Source: Planctomycetota bacterium
Lineage (GTDB): Bacteria; Planctomycetota; UBA8742; UBA2392
NCBI GenBank assembly: GCA_019636195.1
Contig: JAHBYA010000013.1
Span: 1-64,000 of the forward strand
DNA: 64,000 nucleotides
Reading direction: 5' to 3'
The notes under the pieces are model-generated. The model saw only the letters and a program-made list of their open reading frames with translations. It searched no databases and was not told the origin of the DNA. Below, one piece after another: positions 59,612 to 64,000 of this stretch (position 1 is the first letter of the stretch; each line of letters starts with the position of its first letter). Made by a program: the position numbers and the translations under genes.

Positions 59612-61270
59612 ATGGCTGGCGACACCGGGCTGAATCAGCCCCAACCGAGTTACATCGACACTCCCGAGGCGGACAACGACGAGGCTATGCAGGCTGCACA
59701 CAGCGTGCCGTGGGTCGGCATCGCGTTTGCCGTGCACGTGCTGCTGCTGGTGGTCGCGTGGTTCGTGCTGCCCGCGGCACAGGGCGTGCGGCCGATGCCG
59801 CCGTTGCAGGCCGTGCGTGAACCGATCACCGAACCGCCGCCGCCGGTGCAGCAACCGGAAAAGGAAAGCGTCTTCCCCGACGACCAGGTGGACAAAGAGG
59901 TCACGACCGACCACAAGATCGTGACCGCTGACGACACCCACAGCGAAGACCCCACCGATTCACCCAACAAGGACATCGCCGATAACCCCAACGAAAACCC
60001 CACAGCCGCCGAGTCCCCCAACCCCAACCACAAAAACAGCAACTCGGCAGTCGGGCTGGGCCCCAACGGCGGCGGCGGGGGCGGCGCAGGCGGCCTGGGC
60101 GGGCGCTTCAAGTTCCGGGGGCCGGGGCCGGGCGGCGGCAAGCCCTCCCCCAACACGGAGGCCGGGCTGGCGTGGCTGGCGGATCACCAGAACCCGGAAG
60201 GGTACTGGAGCGCCGCCAGCTTCAATAACGACAGCAAGCGCAAGGATGCGCGCCGCACCTACAACATTGAGTTTGTACGCCCCGGCGACGCTGACGGCGA
60301 CAAGGGCTGGGAGCAGACGGTGGATGTCGGCCTGACCGGCCTGGCGTTGCTGGCGTTCACGACCGCCGGTAACGACCACAAGACCGGCGAGTTCCGCAAC
60401 ACCATTCGCCAGGCGATCATTTACCTGCGCAAGATCCAGAGCAACGACGGGTGCTTCGGCCCCAAGGACGACGACCACTTCGTGTACAACCACGCCATCT
60501 GCATGATGGCCGCCGCCGAGGTGTACGGCCTTTCCGGCGACGAAGTCCTGCGCCCGATTGTCGATCGCGCCGTTGAGTTCACGCTGCGGGCCCAGAACCC
60601 CGGCATGGGCTGGCGCTACGACATCGCCCGCGGCGCCAACGACAGCTCGGTGACCGGCTGGATGGTTCTGGCGCTTCACACCTGCGAGTTCGTGGGCGTG
60701 CACTTCGACCGCAGCAAGGTGTACGGCGGCGCCGCCGAGTGGTTCAAGATGGTCACGGTTGACGTCAACGGCTACCCGCGTTGCGGCTATGACAGCCCGG
60801 GCAGCCCCTGCTCGCGGCTGCGCAGCGCGGCAGACACCTACGAACAGACGCCGAGCATGGACGCCATCTACATCATGAGCATGCTGTTCATGGGCAAGTC
60901 GCAGCTGAGTGACAGCACCATCCGCGCACTGGCCCGCGGTTGCGTCGAGCGCGACAACCTGCCGCAATGGAAACTGGAAAAGCTCGACATGTACTACTGG
61001 TACTACGCCAGCCTGGCGCTGTACCAGGTGGGCGGCAGCATGTGGGACACATGGCGCGGCGCCGTGATGAAGGTGCTGATGGACAACCAGCGCGGCTTCC
61101 ACGCCGAAGACAAGAAGGCGGGGCTGACCAACAAGGACGTTCTGGCTGAGCACGGCAGTTGGGACGCGGTCGATGCCTGGAGCAGTTGCGGCGGGCGCGT
61201 GTACACGACGGCGATGGGCGTGCTGACGCTTGAGTCGGTCAAGCGCTACGAGCGGTTGCAATCGAAGTAG
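59612..61270 (+). CDS. TonB-like stalk fused to prenyltransferase/squalene-oxidase-type domain
   Basis: This 552-residue membrane protein has one N-terminal transmembrane segment (HSVPWVGIAFAVHVLLLVVA). A long Pro/Asp/Asn-rich and glycine-rich stalk follows (about 60-180). The alpha/alpha toroid after it contains QW-like elements such as GWRYDIARG, HPNPEGYW-type and GCFGPKDDDHF. The C-terminal portion resembles the prenyltransferase and squalene-oxidase repeat proteins often found in Planctomycetota. It is not expected to be a terpene cyclase, as no DxDD is seen. The ATG at 59612 begins at the end of a signal-like start. Function unknown. Confidence 0.75.
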   Translation: MAGDTGLNQPQPSYIDTPEADNDEAMQAAHSVPWVGIAFAVHVLLLVVAWFVLPAAQGVRPMPPLQAVREPITEPPPPVQQPEKESVFPDDQVDKEVTTDHKIVTADDTHSEDPTDSPNKDIADNPNENPTAAESPNPNHKNSNSAVGLGPNGGGGGGAGGLGGRFKFRGPGPGGGKPSPNTEAGLAWLADHQNPEGYWSAASFNNDSKRKDARRTYNIEFVRPGDADGDKGWEQTVDVGLTGLALLAFTTAGNDHKTGEFRNTIRQAIIYLRKIQSNDGCFGPKDDDHFVYNHAICMMAAAEVYGLSGDEVLRPIVDRAVEFTLRAQNPGMGWRYDIARGANDSSVTGWMVLALHTCEFVGVHFDRSKVYGGAAEWFKMVTVDVNGYPRCGYDSPGSPCSRLRSAADTYEQTPSMDAIYIMSMLFMGKSQLSDSTIRALARGCVERDNLPQWKLEKLDMYYWYYASLALYQVGGSMWDTWRGAVMKVLMDNQRGFHAEDKKAGLTNKDVLAEHGSWDAVDAWSSCGGRVYTTAMGVLTLESVKRYERLQSK

Positions 61271-61379
61271 GCGGGCGTGCAGACCCGCGCGGAAGATGGC
61301 GGCACAGCATCATCCGCGCGGGTACTTTTCTGCACCAGAAACAAACTGTGTCAGTTGTGCGTTTGATCCATGCAGGCGG

Positions 61380-61409
61380 TTGGCATGGCGGAGGTTCCCG
61401 CGCTATACT
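61380..61409 (+). promoter_or_regulatory. Candidate promoter of the M-domain gene
   Basis: TTGGCA (61380-61385) and TATACT (61404-61409) are separated by 18 bp, 18 bases before the GTG start. Confidence 0.5.
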
Positions 61410-61426
61410 GCCCGCAGGAGCCGCCC

Positions 61427-62023
61427 GTGGACGCCGACAAGTTTACACTTGAGACGCTGATCAAAAGCATGAAAGACCTGCGCGGCATGTCGTTGGGCGA
61501 GCAGGTCCGTGAAGCGATCAACGGCGCCAAGCTCGGCATCGACCCCGAAAGCATCGCCGACCTGGTGCGCGAGCTCGAGTCCGACATCGAAGAACACATC
61601 GACCGCCTTGAGCGCATGCACGCCGTGATGTCAGACGACGAACGCGCCCACCCCGAATTGCTGGACGAACTGCGCAAGCGTGAAGTCGCCTTCAAGTCAG
61701 GCAATGATCTCGAAGAAGTCGAAAGCCTGTGCGAGGCATTTTCACGGGCCCGCGAAATCCTGGCCGGCCTCAAGAAGCAGGGCGGCGGGGTCATCGACGT
61801 CAAGCTGCTGTTCAGCAACCTGCCCGGCCTGTCCGGCCTGCAACTGGACGGCGAAGGCGGCAACGAGCTGCTCAGGGGCATCCTCGACGGGACATACAAG
61901 GCGCGCGGCACCGAAAGCGAAGTCAACGACGTAATCGTGCGCGCCGAAGACCTGGCCGGCCAGATCGACCTGACCCGCGTGGCCGCGCCCAAGAATCGCC
62001 TGCCCAAGAACTGGAAGCCCTGA
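61427..62023 (+). CDS. SRP54 (Ffh) M-domain-like protein without GTPase domain
   Basis: This 198-residue protein starts at a GTG at 61427 with CAGGAG seven bases upstream. Residues about 3-130 align with the Ffh M domain. FTLETLIKSMKDLRGM corresponds to the start of helix 1, and MSDDERAHPELL to the SMTxxERxxPEII element. The RNA-binding loop SRxxRIAxGSG is degenerate (LRKREVAFKSG), so 4.5S RNA binding is doubtful. The methionine-rich finger loop is depleted. No NG GTPase domain precedes it. It lies 86 bp upstream of rpsP, where ffh is often found. It may be a ribosome-associated paralogue. Confidence 0.72.
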   Translation: MDADKFTLETLIKSMKDLRGMSLGEQVREAINGAKLGIDPESIADLVRELESDIEEHIDRLERMHAVMSDDERAHPELLDELRKREVAFKSGNDLEEVESLCEAFSRAREILAGLKKQGGGVIDVKLLFSNLPGLSGLQLDGEGGNELLRGILDGTYKARGTESEVNDVIVRAEDLAGQIDLTRVAAPKNRLPKNWKP

Positions 62024-62108
62024 CATCCTGCGACCCGGCCCTTGCGCCGCCCCCCGGGCGCCGCTACCCTTTCGCCCCCCGCACGTCGCGGGCGCCGGAG
62101 AATGATGT

Positions 62109-62399
62109 ATGGTTCGTATTCGACTTTCGCGCACAGGGCGCAAGCACTACCACACGTTTCGTATCGTCGCCGCGGAAACTACCATGCCCCGCGACGGCCG
62201 TTTCATTGAAATCCTGGGCAGCTACGACCCCAACCTCAAAAGCGACGCCGAGAAAGTTAACCTCAAGAAAGAACGAGTGGAGTACTGGCTTGGCAAGGGC
62301 GCTCAACCCACGAACACCGTCTGGTCCCTGCTGCGCAAGCAGGGCATCAACAAGGCCACAACCAAGGCCCTCCGCAAGCAGGCCGGCGCCTCGGCGTAA
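62109..62399 (+). CDS. rpsP: 30S ribosomal protein S16
   Basis: This 96-residue bS16 protein contains MVRIRLSRTGRKHYHTFRIV, DGRFIEILGSYDPN and VEYWLGKGAQPTNTV, all family signatures. A GGAG site lies before the ATG. No rimM, trmD or rplS follows immediately, so the usual operon is broken here. Confidence 0.97.
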   Translation: MVRIRLSRTGRKHYHTFRIVAAETTMPRDGRFIEILGSYDPNLKSDAEKVNLKKERVEYWLGKGAQPTNTVWSLLRKQGINKATTKALRKQAGASA

Positions 62400-62478
62400 A
62401 GCACTCGCAACCCCGGGCGGCTGCGACCGGCATGCCCCGGTCCCAGCCGCCCGCTTCATTGCAGCACTGATTCTCGCC

Positions 62479-63369
62479 ATGCTGTTTGCGGGTTGCTTCA
62501 GCCCGCCCACCCGAGACCAGAAAGAAGACGAACGCATGGCCGCCAGCACCGCCGAGCTTTCGCCCCAGCCGCGCGGCAGCATCGACGCCGCCAAGGCGGC
62601 CCCGGGCGACCCGCCGGCGCCCGGCCTGGACGAAGACGTACGCCGCCTGTCCGCGGAACGGCCCCTTGAGCGCATGCAGGCCGAAAACCGCCTGCGCGCG
62701 GCGGGGCCTGCGGGCGCGCTGGCTGCGGCGCGTTTTCTGTCCACCGACGCCGCGCCATCGGCGCTGGTGGAAGCGGTGGTGTTCCTGGAAGACGTTGACC
62801 TGTCCCCGATGGAGCACGACCAGCGCGAAGACGTGCGCGCCATGCTGGCCAACGCGCTGTCGCACGAATCCGCCCTGGTGCGCGCGCATGCCGCGCGGGC
62901 GCTTCAGATCCAGGGCCCCGGCGCGCAACGCACGGCGTTTTTGCAGGCGATTGCCGACCCCGAACGCCGCGTGCGCTGGGCCGTGGTGCGGCGCTTCGGC
63001 GACGCGCCCGAAGAACTGGATGCAATCCAGCGCCAGATTCTGATCAGCCACCTGCAAGTCCGGCCGCGCGCGTCGTTTGACGCGCAGGATGTAAACAGTG
63101 ACGGCAGCCTGTCGCGCGCCGAGTTCACGGGCACCGACGCGTTATGGCGCATCATCAACACCGATGCCGACGACGCCATCAGCCTTGCGGAGTGGTCGGC
63201 CCCCTCGCCGTCGGGCGTGCGGGCGGACGTGATTGAACTGCTGCTGCGCATGCACGCAAAACTCACGCCGGGCCTTGAGCCCGCGGGCTATAACCCCTAC
63301 GCTCCGGCCAACGAGCAATTGAATGCCGCCGAACGCTGGAGAACCTGGAGCGAAAACCTGCCCAAGTAG
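62479..63369 (+). CDS. Lipoprotein with HEAT-like and EF-hand-like segments
   Basis: The reading frame ends at 63369 and is in a clear coding register, but its start is uncertain. The ATG at 62479 leaves only a short hydrophobic stretch before LFAGC, and an upstream non-ATG start is likely. LFAGC is a lipobox. Residues about 60-180 look like HEAT repeats (AHAARALQIQ, RVRWAVVRRFG). At about 220, DVNSDGSLSRAEF and NTDADDAISLAEW have EF-hand loop spacing and probably bind calcium. The frame is open upstream into earlier genes only by chance. Confidence 0.7.
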   Translation: MLFAGCFSPPTRDQKEDERMAASTAELSPQPRGSIDAAKAAPGDPPAPGLDEDVRRLSAERPLERMQAENRLRAAGPAGALAAARFLSTDAAPSALVEAVVFLEDVDLSPMEHDQREDVRAMLANALSHESALVRAHAARALQIQGPGAQRTAFLQAIADPERRVRWAVVRRFGDAPEELDAIQRQILISHLQVRPRASFDAQDVNSDGSLSRAEFTGTDALWRIINTDADDAISLAEWSAPSPSGVRADVIELLLRMHAKLTPGLEPAGYNPYAPANEQLNAAERWRTWSENLPK

Positions 63370-63386
63370 CACCGACCGGAAGAACT

Positions 63387-64000
63387 ATGCCCACACTTCG
63401 TGACCTGCAAGCCAAGGCCCGCAAACTCTTCGCCAAGTGGAAGAACGAGTACGCCAAGGTCTTCGACAAGGACAAGCGCAGCCCCAGCAGCCACCTGTGC
63501 CTGACCATCCTGATGCGCAACAACAGCATCACCAACGCCCTGAAGGCCGAGGCCGCCCTCAAGGCGCGCTTCATTGACTGGAACGAAATCCGCGTCAGCC
63601 CCGTCGCCGAGGTGCAGGAAGTGCTGGAAGAAGCCGGCACCCCCAACGCCGAGCAAAAGGCCTACGCCCTGCGCCGCTTCTTGCGCGATCTGTTCGGCAA
63701 GTACACCAAGACCAACCTCTACTTCACCCTGATGGACATCCCCGAGGTCGTGCCCGTCATCGAGCCCGGCGACAAGACCGAACAGCCCGCCGTCAGCGAC
63801 GACGACGACGATGACGACGACGGCATGGTCACCCGCGAATCCGGCTTGCCACCGCACCCTGAGGTGCCGGGCTACGTCGATATGGTCAAAATCCTTGACC
63901 AGCCGGTGCCGCTGGACCCCAAACTGATCGTCGAAAAGAACGGCGTGCACATCTGCGGCATCACTTGGGACGACGCCGAGCGCGGCCCGTTTGCCGTGGT
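63387..64000 (+). CDS. HhH-GPD/endonuclease III-like protein, cut by window edge
   Basis: The ATG at 63387 has GGAAGA upstream. At least 204 codons are open, with no stop before the window ends. Residues about 30-115 (SSHLCLTILMRNNSITNALKAE and following) resemble the helical core of the endonuclease III/HhH-GPD superfamily. The motif with the hairpin catalytic Lys is not clear. An eight-Asp run follows at about 142-149, then a new domain begins. Family assignment is weak. The C terminus is missing. Confidence 0.6.
   Translation, partial: MPTLRDLQAKARKLFAKWKNEYAKVFDKDKRSPSSHLCLTILMRNNSITNALKAEAALKARFIDWNEIRVSPVAEVQEVLEEAGTPNAEQKAYALRRFLRDLFGKYTKTNLYFTLMDIPEVVPVIEPGDKTEQPAVSDDDDDDDDGMVTRESGLPPHPEVPGYVDMVKILDQPVPLDPKLIVEKNGVHICGITWDDAERGPFAV

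Noticed and set aside
59960..61261. 433-codon minus-strand open frame
   Set aside because: Antisense shadow of the squalene-oxidase-like gene.
61729..62478. Upstream extension of the lipoprotein frame
   Set aside because: It passes through the M-domain gene and rpsP in another frame and is Arg/Pro-rich without domains; only the part after about 62479 looks coding.

Overview
The window looks like a piece of a GC-rich Gram-negative chromosome, most likely from a member of the Planctomycetota or a close PVC relative. The evidence is indirect. It makes lipid A (lpxD beside a Skp/OmpH-like chaperone). It has a class II photolyase, two FHA domains on a large membrane protein, a TonB-like stalk fused to a prenyltransferase/squalene-oxidase-type repeat domain, and secreted proteins ending in a Cys-containing C-terminal sorting tail. 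No 16S gene or other decisive marker is present, so the phylum is an inference.

Layout. 1-3054 is chromosome: two intergenic repeats, lpxD, a skp-like gene, tRNA-Gln(CTG) and an 84-bp direct repeat. 3055-34681 is a 31.6-kb integrative island, visibly richer in A+T, inserted in the 3' end of a tRNA-Val(GAC) gene by the tyrosine recombinase at 32873-34462. It is bounded by an identical 19-bp core, and 13-bp-spaced pairs of TGTAACACC-type sites lie just inside both ends. 34714-64000 is chromosome again: FHA and PDZ membrane proteins, a methyltransferase, a delta-60-repeat secreted protein, nuoABC, der, a Bax-inhibitor-like protein, trpS, imuA and an imuB-dnaE2 fusion, a class II photolyase, an isochorismatase-fold protein, lgt, a secretin-domain-like protein, a squalene-cyclase-like protein, an Ffh M-domain-only gene, rpsP, a lipoprotein with HEAT-like and EF-hand-like segments, and a gene cut by the window edge.

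The island is mostly defence. Eight minus-strand genes (20919 down to 3779) are tightly packed or overlapping. In transcription order they encode a type III restriction helicase-nuclease (Res), a HigA-type regulator, an Eco57I-like adenine methylase, a small PD-(D/E)XK nuclease, a type III-like methyltransferase (Mod), a COG1112/UPF1-type helicase, a PLD nuclease and a second PD-(D/E)XK protein. The helicase and PLD pair resembles Mokosh, but no kinase domain is seen. Beyond it are a PDDEXK_4-type protein, an LRAT-like membrane protein overlapping a metallophosphoesterase with its metal ligands replaced, another ECK-motif nuclease-like protein, and a DUF932 / Cas4-AddB-like nuclease / Gly-Asn-rich replication-recombination cassette. 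A short TGCTAGTT/TGCTATTT-type motif recurs near the starts of several island genes.

In the chromosomal part, the strongest novelty is one open frame of more than 1540 codons that joins a complete ImuB to a complete DnaE2, behind imuA and near a photolyase: a compact UV-damage cluster. Another is an SRP M-domain protein without a GTPase domain, in the place beside rpsP where ffh is often found.
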